DNA of 40,959 bases from NCBI RefSeq assembly GCF_000717655.1, contig NZ_JNZY01000046.1, forward strand, positions 1-40,959, read 5' to 3'. Shown one piece after another: positions 1-8,552 of the stretch (position 1 is its first letter; each line of letters opens with the position of its first letter). Position numbers and translations under genes: made by a program. The DNA is from Streptomyces katrae. Its GTDB lineage: Bacteria > Actinomycetota > Actinomycetes > Streptomycetales > Streptomycetaceae. Below the pieces are notes generated by a model that was given only the letters and a program-made list of their open reading frames with translations, was not told where the DNA came from and did no database searches.

Positions 1-86
1 GATCCACGGCCGAGTACTCACACCACCACGAACGGCCGAATCATCGCACCGGTTACGCCCGACCAGCACATCTCAACAAGATCCTG

Positions 87-950
87 TTACCGGCTCTTAC
101 GGGCGACGGCTGCGTACTTCGAGTCCTCCTCATCGGTGAGGGTCGAGGTGTCGACGACGGCGATGTTGCTGACGCCGACCTGGGGAACAGCGATGTCGGA
201 CCGCCAGCCGCGGGAGGTGTCGAGCCCCGGTTCGATGAGCTCGAGACCGGTGAAGAACCGCAGGATCTCGGCTCGGCCGCGGAGCCGGAGAGGGCCGCTG
301 CCGTCCTCGGAGTTGTAGGCGACGACGAGCTCACTCAAGTCCTTGAAGTCGGCCGTCGGGTGGATGACGCTCATCAAGCTGCCCGGTGCCACGGCTTCGA
401 CATACGCAGCCACCGCATCATGCGGCCGGCGCGCGTCGTCGATGAAGCACAGCACGTTGTTGAAGCAGAGGCCGACTGGCTGCGTGAGGTCCAGGGTGTT
501 GCGGACCTCGGGCGAGTCCAGCACTGAGGACGGGTCGCACAGGTCGGCTTGGAGGAAGACGGAACGGCCCTCCGCGGACTGGGGCGCGGACATGAACGCC
601 TCAGAGCGCCGGGCCACGATCGGGTCGCTGTCGACGGACACCACCCGGGCATCCGGTGCGATGCTCCGCACGATCTGGTCCAGGTCTGGTTCGATGGAAG
701 AACCGCACCCGAGGTCCAGGAACTGGGTGATGCCCTCGCGGGCCATGAACGTCGCCATGCGTTCCATGCAGTGCCGGGCCGCCCAGGCCGTGGCTCGGCT
801 GTTCGGGTGGACCTTCCCAATGGCCGCAGCTACAGCGGCATCCACCTCGTAGTGATCTTTTCCGCCCAGGAGGGCGTTGTACACCCTCCCGGGGTGCGGC
901 TGGCTGGCATCGATGTGCCCTGGCGTGAACGTCTTGTACTTCGCACCCAT
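87..950 (-). CDS. SAM-dependent methyltransferase, DUF574-like
   Basis: A 287-aa protein of the actinobacterial S-adenosylmethionine methyltransferase family often called DUF574 (PF04672 type). It has the early HPGRVYNALLGGKDHY signature, the Rossmann motif I FLDLGCGSS near residue 85, and an acidic VVSVDSDP strand end that would bind the SAM ribose. The ATG at 950 was chosen because an AGGAGGGGG ribosome site lies 8 nt upstream. The open frame runs on to 1361, but that part is poor in family sequence. The gene lies 50 bp downstream of the DUF5753 regulator on the same strand, so the two probably form an operon; this pairing is common in Streptomyces. The substrate is unknown. The family call is confident and the role is not. 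Confidence 0.88.
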   Translation of the reverse strand: MGAKYKTFTPGHIDASQPHPGRVYNALLGGKDHYEVDAAVAAAIGKVHPNSRATAWAARHCMERMATFMAREGITQFLDLGCGSSIEPDLDQIVRSIAPDARVVSVDSDPIVARRSEAFMSAPQSAEGRSVFLQADLCDPSSVLDSPEVRNTLDLTQPVGLCFNNVLCFIDDARRPHDAVAAYVEAVAPGSLMSVIHPTADFKDLSELVVAYNSEDGSGPLRLRGRAEILRFFTGLELIEPGLDTSRGWRSDIAVPQVGVSNIAVVDTSTLTDEEDSKYAAVARKSR

Positions 951-1000
951 GTACTCCCCCTCCTTGATCATTGCCCCGGCCCGGGCAGCTGCGGTGCCGG

Positions 1001-1903
1001 TCATCGGGGCAATGTTTCTCTGGCGATCTCCCCCAAGATCGCCGGTGTGTCGCGGATCGGCGCGGCGTATACCGCGCACATCGTGTCGAAACCCTGCAGA
1101 TGGCGACTCGTCTTCTGGTGCAGGTACTCGCCGCCGTCGAAGCTGCTCCGGTAGACGATGTCGGGCAGTTCGGGTTCGGCGAACCGGAAGAGGTGGAACG
1201 GCCCCGCCTCTGTTCCCGGGTAGGCGCCGAGGTGCTGAGGGACGATCTGGATCTTGATTTCCGGCTGCTGCGCCATGGCCTGGAGATGTTCGATCTGCTG
1301 GTGCATCACCTGCGGGCCGCCCACGCTGCGACGCAGGGCGCTTTCGTCGAGGACCACCCATAGAATCGGGCGCGTCGTCCCCGCGGCTTCCGGTGTGCCG
1401 GGGCGCGTGCCGAGGATCCGGCGCTGCCGTTCCTGCAGCAGGTCAATGTGACGGTCGAGAAGGTCTGTCCCGATTCCCGGGTGACAGGCACTCAGGGCGG
1501 CGCGCGCGTAGTCCTCGGTGCGCAGCAGTGCGGGCACCAGGTATGGCTCGAACGCGCGGATGACGGTGGCCGCACTCTCCAGGCTCAGGAACCGGTGCAG
1601 GTTCCTGGGCAGGACTTCGGCGGGATAGGACGCCCACCAGGACGGTTGCTTGGCCTGCTCTACCTCTGCGAGGAAGCCTGTGATCTCTTCCGCAGTGGCT
1701 CCGTACAGGTCGAGCAGTTTTTCGATCGTCGTCCGCGGAGGGTTGGACTCGCCGATCTCCCAGCGGCGCACAGTGTGTGGCGTGACACCGACGGCCTGGG
1801 CCGCATCGGACCGGCTGATCCGCGGGGCAGCCTGCATGCGCCAGTCCGTAAGGCGCTTCGCCAGGACTGACTGAAGTGTTGTGGTCGCTTTCGGCGTAGC
1901 CAA
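1001..1903 (-). CDS. XRE-family HTH regulator with DUF5753 domain
   Basis: A 300-aa DNA-binding regulator of the large Streptomyces XRE/DUF5753 (Scr1-like) family. Residues 10-70 form a lambda-repressor-type HTH (SDAAQAVGVTPHTVRRWEIG). The rest is DUF5753, with the usual PYLVPALLRTEDYARA and IQIVP...G segments and the ...PFHLFRF..PELPDIVY... core. The start is a TTG at 1903, preceded by a GAAGGGGGAA ribosome site; no ATG in the frame has a comparable site. It sits upstream of the methyltransferase. A 53-bp inverted repeat lies 43-95 bp upstream of the start and is the obvious candidate operator, so autoregulation is likely (inference). Confidence 0.88.
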   Translation of the reverse strand: MATPKATTTLQSVLAKRLTDWRMQAAPRISRSDAAQAVGVTPHTVRRWEIGESNPPRTTIEKLLDLYGATAEEITGFLAEVEQAKQPSWWASYPAEVLPRNLHRFLSLESAATVIRAFEPYLVPALLRTEDYARAALSACHPGIGTDLLDRHIDLLQERQRRILGTRPGTPEAAGTTRPILWVVLDESALRRSVGGPQVMHQQIEHLQAMAQQPEIKIQIVPQHLGAYPGTEAGPFHLFRFAEPELPDIVYRSSFDGGEYLHQKTSRHLQGFDTMCAVYAAPIRDTPAILGEIARETLPR

Positions 1904-1945
1904 CTTTCCCCCTTCCGAAGTGGTCAGAGTCTGGCACAAGCGATG

Positions 1946-1998
1946 TGTACATTCCAAGCTGCAATTTACACATCGGTAGTTGCAGCTTGCGGTGTACA
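1946..1998. promoter_or_regulatory. Large inverted repeat, candidate operator
   Basis: The two arms read TGTACA-N4-AAGCTGCAA and TTGCAGCTT-N4-TGTACA and surround a 15-nt centre. Both the inner 9-bp blocks and the outer 6-bp blocks are exact, with identical spacing on each side. It lies just upstream of the TTG start of the DUF5753 regulator and about 300 bp from the plus-strand gene at 2294. The symmetry suggests a binding site for a dimeric or tetrameric repressor, most simply the adjacent regulator. Confidence 0.65.
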
Positions 1999-2293
1999 TG
2001 GTGGATAGTATGGGTCCGGAGACGATCACCGGCCCCAAAACCCGCCCCTGCAGGCGCGTTAGGGCATGCCGCAGCCGGCGCGCGGCCCCGTTGCGGCGCC
2101 TTGATGTGCGACTGCTGCTCCACAGCGGCGCTGTTGGACCTCGACAAGAACGAACCGCAGTCTGTCGAGAGGAACGCTTCGCCGCAGAACGAGCCGGACG
2201 CAGCGCGGCACGCACGGCCGCGCCGCTCGACCTGCGGGGTCCCAGGTCGGCGCGGCAGTCGCGGCCATGGCCGGCCGAACCAGAGGGGGCGAT
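1999..2293. other. Intergenic region without recognised gene
   Basis: About 295 bp between the inverted repeat and the plus-strand gene at 2294. Frames on both strands are open but show no family sequence. It probably holds the plus-strand promoter; I see no clear -35/-10 pair. Confidence 0.4.
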
Positions 2294-2770
2294 TTGACGA
2301 GCGACGTCGATCGGGCGGGGGATGGACCGAGGTACGCCGATGAGCTGACGGCCGACGTCGTATGGGAGATCGGCGACTTCCTGATTCCCCGACTGGAGCG
2401 AGCGGCACGTGCTCACCCGTCATACAGCGAGGAGTGCATCACGGCCTCGGCGCTCGCAGAGGCGGTAGCCACGTTGGTTCTCACCTTGGAGTGGTCCATC
2501 ACCGGCGAAGCGCCCGGCCGTATCCGTATCCCGGTCGGGGTTCCGATGCCCCCGATGTCCACTGAGGTGGAGCGCCAGGTGCGAGCGGAGATGCGGTTGG
2601 ATCGCCTACGGGACGATTGGAACCGTCTGTGTGTCCTCGCCGGCTACTGGCGCTCTGCACCTGGCTATCAGGACGCCCGCTGGTGCAAGCTCGAGTTCCG
2701 CGACGCCGAGCATGAGCGTTGGTACCACCAGCAGCTGTCCCACCGTTATCTGGAGAGAGACAGTGCGTGA
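2294..2770 (+). CDS. Hypothetical protein
   Basis: A 158-aa protein of unrecognised family. It is rich in charged residues and Trp, with a helical centre (EECITASALAEAVATLVLTLEW) and the C-terminal motif DAEHERWYHQQLSHRYLE. It has no signal peptide or membrane segment. The TTG at 2294 is preferred because AGAGGGGG lies 4-5 nt upstream; an ATG at 2267 in the same frame lacks a good site. The next small ORF overlaps its stop codon, suggesting coupled translation. High GC at third codon positions supports coding. No function is assigned. Confidence 0.65.
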   Translation: MTSDVDRAGDGPRYADELTADVVWEIGDFLIPRLERAARAHPSYSEECITASALAEAVATLVLTLEWSITGEAPGRIRIPVGVPMPPMSTEVERQVRAEMRLDRLRDDWNRLCVLAGYWRSAPGYQDARWCKLEFRDAEHERWYHQQLSHRYLERDSA

Positions 2771-2969
2771 GTCGGAACGACTTCGCCTTGGTGGGCTTCT
2801 CGACCGGACGCCGCCGGAGCAGTCGCGCTCCGCTCCGACGGGGCAGTTCGCCCGGCCGATGTCCGAGACCGGTGTCGATCCCGGCAACGACCGGGCCCTG
2901 CACTTGTCCGTGCCTGCCCCCGTCCGCGCACCGGCGAGGTGGCCGGGCGCGCCGGACTCGGCCGGCTAG
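2763..2969 (+). CDS. Small hypothetical protein, coupled to upstream gene
   Basis: A 68-aa ORF starting with a GTG inside the end of the previous gene (the string GTGCGTGA holds both the start and the upstream stop). A GGAGAGAG ribosome site precedes it. The product is basic at its N-terminus and Pro/Ala-rich at its C-terminus (VPAPVRAPARWPGAP), with no recognised domain. Its stop overlaps the stop of the convergent P450 gene. The overlap arrangement favours a real gene, but the length and composition leave doubt. Confidence 0.45.
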   Translation: MRESERLRLGGLLDRTPPEQSRSAPTGQFARPMSETGVDPGNDRALHLSVPAPVRAPARWPGAPDSAG

Positions 2970-4339
2970 CGGCGCCAGAACCGCCAGGACCGGCGCTGTG
3001 CCGGTGCGGGCGCAGGAGCGGCCTCGGGCTGAACCGGCTCCCTGGGGGCCTGCGGAGCGGCCGCCGGAGGAGCCGCCTGCCGGCGGGGCTTGAATTCGAC
3101 GGGCAGGCTGGTCAGCCGGCGGGACATCCACGTGCCGACCACCTGCAGCTGGTCATCGGGGATGGACAGGGTCGCATCCGGGACGCGCTCCAGCAGCAGG
3201 TCGATGCCGGTCTCGGCGATGGCCCGGCCCAGGTCCTGGCCGGGGCACTCGTGGGCGCCGGCGCCGAAGGACAGGTGTGAGCGGTTGCCGTGAACGGGCT
3301 TGTCGGGGTCGTTGCGGATCACCGGATCGACGTTCCCGGCGGCGAGGCCGAGCATCACCATGTCACCCGCGGCGATCTGGGTGCCGCCGATCTCGATGTC
3401 GCATGTCGCCCAGCGGGTCGGGACGACGGCGAGCGGGGGGTGGTCCCACAGGACCTGCTCCAGCGCGTCCGGCAGCGTCATCTGGCCGCCCGAGAGGTTG
3501 CCGCGGAAACGGGAGTCGGTCAGGACCATCCGCAGTGTGTTCGCGATCAGGTTGGCCGTGGGCTCCAGCGCACCGACCAGGATCAGCCGCAAGTGCTGGC
3601 GGACCTCCTCGTCGGTCAGGCCCTGCGGGTGGGCCAGCAGTCGGCTGGCCAGGTCGTCGCCGGGTTGCAGTTTCCGGCTCTCCACCAGGTCGTGCACGGT
3701 CTCGACCACCAGCTGGTTGCCGGCCAGAGCGGCCTCGCCACCACTGATCATGTCGGAAACGGCCGCTCCCACCGACAGGGCGGCGGACTCGGGTATGCCC
3801 AGCTGGTGGGCGACCACGAACGCGGGCAGCTTCCGCGCGAAGTCGGCGACGAGGTCGGCCTTGCCTCTCCCGGCGAAACCGTCGATGAGGCGTACCGCGT
3901 ACCGGGTGATGTAGCGGCGCAGGCGATGCCGGTTCACCCCGGCCAGGCTCTCCGTCACCGCTTCCCGCAGGCGGGAGTGCTCCGTCCCGTCGGTGAGCGC
4001 CACCAGCGGCTGCCACGCCGTGATGGGCTGCAGGGGCGAATCAGGGGCGAGAGTTCCGTTCCGGATCGCGTGCCAGTTGCGGGAGTCGGAGGAGAAGTTC
4101 CTGGAGCGCATCACCTCGAGGTTCTCCCGGTGCCCCAGTACCAGCCAGGCGGGCACGTCTCCGTACAGGCGTACGGGAGCCACCTCGCCATGCTCGGCTC
4201 GGAGCTGTTCGTACAGGGCGTACGGCTGTGCTTCCGCCTCGGCGCCGTAGAGCCGGCGCACGCCGTCAGAGGCTGCGGCGTGCATGGGGCAGCCGCGAGC
4301 GGCAGCGGCCGAGGCGGTGGTCGTATCGGGGGATTGCAT
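2966..4339 (-). CDS. Cytochrome P450, CYP157-like, lacking ExxR
   Basis: A 457-aa P450. The heme-binding loop FGAGAHECPG begins near residue 358 with the axial Cys intact. The K-helix reads EQVLW (about residues 294-298) where other P450s have ExxR, so both the conserved Glu and Arg positions are altered. The Streptomyces CYP157 family is known for this kind of replacement (CYP157C1 has EQSLW). The I-helix reads VGALEPT, also unlike the usual AGxxT. A 35-residue Pro/Ala-rich tail ends in a basic aromatic cluster (RRSWRFWRR). The ATG at 4339 follows a GGAGG site about 11 nt away. It is transcribed away from the second P450, next to a terpene synthase. CYP157 proteins are usually found beside another P450, as here. 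Whether it is catalytic or accessory is open. Confidence 0.9.
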   Translation of the reverse strand: MQSPDTTTASAAAARGCPMHAAASDGVRRLYGAEAEAQPYALYEQLRAEHGEVAPVRLYGDVPAWLVLGHRENLEVMRSRNFSSDSRNWHAIRNGTLAPDSPLQPITAWQPLVALTDGTEHSRLREAVTESLAGVNRHRLRRYITRYAVRLIDGFAGRGKADLVADFARKLPAFVVAHQLGIPESAALSVGAAVSDMISGGEAALAGNQLVVETVHDLVESRKLQPGDDLASRLLAHPQGLTDEEVRQHLRLILVGALEPTANLIANTLRMVLTDSRFRGNLSGGQMTLPDALEQVLWDHPPLAVVPTRWATCDIEIGGTQIAAGDMVMLGLAAGNVDPVIRNDPDKPVHGNRSHLSFGAGAHECPGQDLGRAIAETGIDLLLERVPDATLSIPDDQLQVVGTWMSRRLTSLPVEFKPRRQAAPPAAAPQAPREPVQPEAAPAPAPAQRRSWRFWRR

Positions 4340-4614
4340 GGTCGCGTTGCCTCCGGGCAGGGGCGGGGCTCTGGAAGGCTTGGGGTGAGCCCCCACTGAG
4401 AGTGACGAGGAGTCAGCGACGTGCAGCATACCGTCGAGTGGCGCCCCACCGGAGCGCCGGTCTCCGCCTCAAGTAGGACAAGCGGTTGCGCACTTGGCTG
4501 AGAATGATCTTGCGGGGAAGGCCTTGGTGCTGATTCACGGAAGCCGCTGGGCTCTCGGGCGTACGGCAGGGGGATCCTGGTCCGCGTAGCCCCCGGCAGG
4601 AAGGACCACTTGGC
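4340..4614. promoter_or_regulatory. Intergenic region between divergent P450 genes
   Basis: 275 bp between two P450 genes transcribed in opposite directions; it must contain both promoters. I see no convincing operator. A GGCAGGAAGG ribosome site sits at the right edge for the plus-strand gene. Confidence 0.4.
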
Positions 4615-5982
4615 ATGTCGTCAGTATCCGAAGAGCAGTCCGTCACATCCCTCACGTCCGTTCCGTGTGCCCCTGGAGCCATGCCCCTCCTCGGTCACGC
4701 TCTGGCCTTGTGGAGAGACCCGCTCGGCTTCCTCTCCTCACTGCGAGGCCACGGAGAGCTCGTGCGGGTCAACCTGGGAACCATGCCGATGTACGTGGTG
4801 ACCACACCCGAGCTGGTGCACGAGGTCACTGTCCGGCAGGTGAACAGCTTTGAGAAGGGCCGCTTCTTCGACAGGCTGAGGCCGCTGGCCGGCAACGGCC
4901 TCGCCAACTCCGACGGCGAGTTCCACCGCACCCACCGCCGCATGATCCAGCCGATGTTCACCCGTGACCGCATCGCCGGCTACTCCGAGATCATGAGCAG
5001 CAGTGCCCTGGCACTCGCCGAGTCCTGGAAACCCGGCGATGTCATCGACCTGGAGCCGGCCATGGCGGGCTACGCCGTGGAGACCCTGTCCCGGACGCTG
5101 TTCTCCTCCGAGATTGGCCTTCCGGCCGTCAACGCGGTCCGCGAGCACCTGCCCGTCCTGCTCACGAACCTCCTGGTCCGCGCGGCCTCCCCGAAGATCC
5201 TCGACCGGCTCCCCATACGTGCCAACAGGGAATTCGACCGTGCGGCCGCCGAACTCCGCGCGGTCATCGACGAGGTGGTCACCCGCGCACGTGCGGCAGA
5301 TCCCACGGGCCGCGACGACCTGCTGTCGCTGCTGCTGACGGCCCAGGACCCCGACAGCGGTACGAGGCTGTCGGACCAGGAGGCGCGGGACGAGCTGGCC
5401 ACGATTCTTTTCGCGGGTGCGGAGACCACCGCCGCCACCCTCGCCTGGACCTTCCACGAGCTCGCCTCCCGACCCGACGTGGAAGAGGAGGTCGTTGCCG
5501 AGATCCGCGAGGTCGTCGGTGGCGGCCCCGTCACCGCACTGCACGTGCCCCGGCTGGAGGTGCTGCGCCGCGTCATCGACGAGGTGATCCGGCTGCACGG
5601 CGTCACGCTTCTGATGAGGCGGACGACCGAGCCGGTGACCCTGGCGGGAGTCGCCCTGCCGCGCGGTACCGAGGTGGCCTTCAGCCTGTACGCGCTGCAC
5701 CGCGATCCCGGCCTGTACGAGAACCCCGACCGGTTCGACCCTGACCGCTGGCTTCCCGAACGGCAGGCCGCCGGGCCGGGCCGCCGCGCCTACATCCCGT
5801 TCGGGGCGGGCAACCGCAAGTGCATCGGCGACCTGTTCGTATGGACAGAGGCGACGATCGCCATCGCGACGATCCTGGACCGCTGGAAGCTGGTCCCGGT
5901 CGCCGGGCACACGCCGCGGGAGGTCGCCTCAGCCGTGGCACACGCGGACTCCATTCCCATGACTGTGGTCGCCCGCGAGTGA
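4615..5982 (+). CDS. Cytochrome P450, canonical
   Basis: A 455-aa P450 with all standard motifs: I-helix FAGAETT (about residues 264-270) for O2 activation, EVIR (ExxR) at about 323-326, a PDRFDPDRW meander, and the heme loop FGAGNRKCIG at about 396-405. The length and the RTHRRMIQPMF segment resemble the terpene-associated class around CYP170 (albaflavenone synthase) more than the short soluble actinobacterial P450s. It faces the terpene synthase tail to tail, with 54 bp between stops, and probably oxidises its product (inference from context). The ATG at 4615 has an AGGAAGG site. Redox partners are not encoded nearby. Confidence 0.93.
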   Translation: MSSVSEEQSVTSLTSVPCAPGAMPLLGHALALWRDPLGFLSSLRGHGELVRVNLGTMPMYVVTTPELVHEVTVRQVNSFEKGRFFDRLRPLAGNGLANSDGEFHRTHRRMIQPMFTRDRIAGYSEIMSSSALALAESWKPGDVIDLEPAMAGYAVETLSRTLFSSEIGLPAVNAVREHLPVLLTNLLVRAASPKILDRLPIRANREFDRAAAELRAVIDEVVTRARAADPTGRDDLLSLLLTAQDPDSGTRLSDQEARDELATILFAGAETTAATLAWTFHELASRPDVEEEVVAEIREVVGGGPVTALHVPRLEVLRRVIDEVIRLHGVTLLMRRTTEPVTLAGVALPRGTEVAFSLYALHRDPGLYENPDRFDPDRWLPERQAAGPGRRAYIPFGAGNRKCIGDLFVWTEATIAIATILDRWKLVPVAGHTPREVASAVAHADSIPMTVVARE

Positions 5983-6036
5983 CGTGCCGGCAAGAGTCTC
6001 CCGTCGAGCTTCCGGCCGGCGGGCTCTGCTGTCCGG

Positions 6037-7128
6037 TCAGCCCCGCATACCGGAGAGGCCGAGCGGCTGAGCCGCTCGCAGGGGCCGGCCGGCCGGCACC
6101 ACGTCCCACCACCACGACACCGCGTCGATCCCCAAGGGCTCAGGGCTGTCGTCCGTCGGTCTCCTGGCGAAGGCCGTGGGGAGATCGGCGGGGTCGTCCG
6201 GGGTGGTGTACCGGACCGATGTGACGCCCCAGTCCAGAGACCCCCGGACGAAGCTCCGCAGGCCGGCCGTGTACTGCCGCATCTGCGGACTGCCCACTGC
6301 GGAGAGGTGGTCGGTGAGGCGCATGAAGGCGCCCAGGACACGGTCACGCTGGGCGATGGCCCGGGCCATCGCCTCCTGCGGGCCGAGCCCCTCCTCCTCC
6401 AGGACCCGCAGAACGTTCAGGTGGTAGCCGTCCGCCGACCTCTCCTTGTGGTCGGAGACAATGTCGTTGTCCCACGTGATCACGAAGGACGCCATCTCCT
6501 CGGCGGCCCGGACGCACTTGTCGTCCCGCTCGCTGAGCGGCAGCTCGTATCCGTGCCCCATCTCCAACAGCGGGAAGATGACCGTCGTCGCACCGTCGTA
6601 CAGCCGCATCAGGGTGTAGTCCGACAGGGCCGGGACCGTGTTCGCACGGCGATGGGACGCCTCCCAGACGACGGACAGGGCGTACTCGCGCAAGTTGGCG
6701 ACCCAGCGGGCGGCCTGACTGTCCGTCCCGTACATGTCCACGCGGGCCCGCAGGTCCCGCAACCCGCTTGCCAGCGGATCGTCGAGCAGCAGAGGAGCCT
6801 CGGGATTCTGTGCCACCCGCAGCAGCCGATGCATCGTTCCTGCAAGGTCTCCTGGACGCTGGCCGAGAGGGCCTTCCTCGCAGTAGCCGTCGTCGACGCC
6901 GAACAGCCACATCACGAAATCCGCGATGACCCTGACCACTTCCTCGCGCCCATGCGGCAGTATCCGGGCCGCGAAAACGCCGATCTCGTGCCGCACCAGC
7001 CTGCGGCGCAGGTCGACGGACCCTATCTCGAACGTCTCCGCCCAGTCGGCGGTCTGTGCGTTGACTTCTGCGTGACAGGGGTGGATGGCAGGCGGTATGG
7101 GGGAGAACAAGGGCGGGACGGCAATCAC
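6037..7128 (-). CDS. Class I terpene synthase (sesquiterpene-type)
   Basis: A 363-aa terpene cyclase. The first metal-binding motif is DDGYCEE (D79, D80; DDxxxE form). The second is NDIVSDHKE (N221, S225, E229). A C-terminal RY pair (R306-Y307) completes the diphosphate-binding set. These bind three Mg2+ and ionise a prenyl diphosphate, most often farnesyl diphosphate for a single-domain bacterial enzyme of this size. The GTG at 7128 was chosen because AGAGGAG lies about 10 nt upstream and most bacterial homologues begin shortly before this Pro-rich start. It is convergent with the canonical P450. The product cannot be named from sequence by eye. Confidence 0.93.
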   Translation of the reverse strand: MIAVPPLFSPIPPAIHPCHAEVNAQTADWAETFEIGSVDLRRRLVRHEIGVFAARILPHGREEVVRVIADFVMWLFGVDDGYCEEGPLGQRPGDLAGTMHRLLRVAQNPEAPLLLDDPLASGLRDLRARVDMYGTDSQAARWVANLREYALSVVWEASHRRANTVPALSDYTLMRLYDGATTVIFPLLEMGHGYELPLSERDDKCVRAAEEMASFVITWDNDIVSDHKERSADGYHLNVLRVLEEEGLGPQEAMARAIAQRDRVLGAFMRLTDHLSAVGSPQMRQYTAGLRSFVRGSLDWGVTSVRYTTPDDPADLPTAFARRPTDDSPEPLGIDAVSWWWDVVPAGRPLRAAQPLGLSGMRG

Positions 7129-7306
7129 GAGTGGGGGCTCCTCTGTCGCGGGCGACGAAGGCCTGCGCCGCGTGGCACAGGCTTCACACCCGTTTCTGCA
7201 CCTCGACTCGCGATCATGCGGCATGAGCATGGCTCGATCCAGTGGGGCGATCCGAGCAAATGCACCAAGCAGGCTCATGCTTCCGCTTGAATGCGCAACC
7301 CCCGGG

Positions 7307-7795
7307 TCAGGCCGGCGGGGGAGTGGGCCCGCTTTGCGCCTCTGGCGCATGATTGACCGCTATCGCCAGCAGGATCGTTCGTAGCGCCCTGGCACCGCCG
7401 TACGCCCGCGCTGCGGACACGGCGCGTTTGCGGTCCGACGGCTCGTCCCGCCAGACGGCGTTCAGGAAATCCTCGGTGAGGGCGTAGAGCATCTCCATGT
7501 CCTCACGGCCCTCGAGTTGCCGATGGATGCGCTTTTCAAGCTCCTTCCGGTCCTCGGGTGTCAGGGCGGTGCCCGCGGTCACCTTCGCGTACGCGTTGCG
7601 GGCGGATGGAGCCGCGTTCTCGACGATGTCCTGTGCCATCAGGAACGTCACGTGCTCTTCGCCGTCCTCGCCCCAATTTCGGGCAACCTCGCCCATCAGC
7701 ATGTCCACCATGCGGTACTCCCGCAGAGCGGCACAGCCGATGATGTCGTCAGCGATCGAGCGTAGTTTCAGGCGGTCCGCGGAGCTCAGCGTCAC
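7307..7795 (-). CDS. Hypothetical protein
   Basis: A 162-aa helical, soluble protein of unrecognised family. It starts with GTG and has an AGAGAGG site rather far upstream (about 13 nt). Visible blocks are LKLRSIADDIIGCAALREYRM, the acidic EDRKELEKRIHRQLEGRED, and a C-terminal Pro tail. It has no signal peptide. It lies 84 bp downstream of another unknown gene on the same strand and may share its transcript. The distance to the terpene synthase (180 bp) and the lack of enzyme motifs give no reason to place it in the terpene pathway. Confidence 0.7.
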   Translation of the reverse strand: MTLSSADRLKLRSIADDIIGCAALREYRMVDMLMGEVARNWGEDGEEHVTFLMAQDIVENAAPSARNAYAKVTAGTALTPEDRKELEKRIHRQLEGREDMEMLYALTEDFLNAVWRDEPSDRKRAVSAARAYGGARALRTILLAIAVNHAPEAQSGPTPPPA

Positions 7796-7878
7796 GGTGG
7801 GAGTAGACCTCTCTGTTTAAGGGCTGAGTGCAGGCCGGTCGGCCTGCGGCTGCATCAGGGCTTGACGTTCAAGCTGCG

Positions 7879-8433
7879 CTAGGCCGTCGGAGACCGGCGT
7901 GCCTCCAGCAGCACGTCACGACCGAGCTCCACGCGGTACATGTGATCTCTGCCGAGCAGCTCGGACAGGCCCTTGGGGACAGCGTGATGCTTGACGGAGT
8001 CAACCGTGGCCCCGAGATCGTCAAGCAGCGCGTCGATGACAGCCGCGGTCTGAACTGGTTTTCCTCCCCAGCGGTGCCAGGCCAGCTGTTCGGAAGAGCC
8101 ACAGGGGACGGGATAGACACGGCTGCGCAGGACGGGCATGCCGGTCAGCGGGTCGACGAAACGGGCGTCGACCGGTGAGCCGTCCATCACGAGAAGGGCG
8201 TGAAACGGCGTCGGCTCGGATTTCACGAGGCGACGGGTCCACCTCTCGATCACGGTGCCACGGCGATCAGGCACCTCCGTGAATGCTCCGAGAGGGGGGT
8301 GGTTCAACTCCTGGCAATGGGCGTTTTCCAGGGTCGCGTCCTGGTGCTCTTGGACGCGGTCCGAGGTGATCCTGTGGTCTCCCGCGAGCGGCGTGCTGCC
8401 TATGTTCTCGCGCAGGCAGAAGTCGTCATCCAT
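7879..8433 (-). CDS. Hypothetical protein
   Basis: A 184-aa protein of unrecognised family. The ATG at 8433 (MDDDFCLREN) follows a GAAGGG site 6 nt away; a further in-frame start at 8472 lacks one. The centre is a run of beta-like sequence (FHALLVMDGSPVDARFVDPLTG) followed by a helical C-terminus (AAVIDALLDDLGATVD). It has three Cys and no membrane segment. It forms a likely two-gene unit with the downstream gene at 7307. Confidence 0.68.
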   Translation of the reverse strand: MDDDFCLRENIGSTPLAGDHRITSDRVQEHQDATLENAHCQELNHPPLGAFTEVPDRRGTVIERWTRRLVKSEPTPFHALLVMDGSPVDARFVDPLTGMPVLRSRVYPVPCGSSEQLAWHRWGGKPVQTAAVIDALLDDLGATVDSVKHHAVPKGLSELLGRDHMYRVELGRDVLLEARRSPTA

Positions 8434-8552
8434 TTCTTGCCCTTCGTTGCTACACAAGGTCGAGTCTTCCATGCAGGTTGCCGAGGAGCCGGGTGGCGCC
8501 TTCCATGGCTCCCGGGGGTGGGATGCGAAGTACGCATCGGGGAAAGCAGGCG

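Noticed and set aside
3290..4399. 369-aa plus-strand ORF over the CYP157-like gene
   Set aside because: Antisense shadow; the minus frame has complete P450 motifs.
4738..5910. 390-aa minus-strand ORF over the canonical P450 gene
   Set aside because: Antisense shadow of a clear P450.
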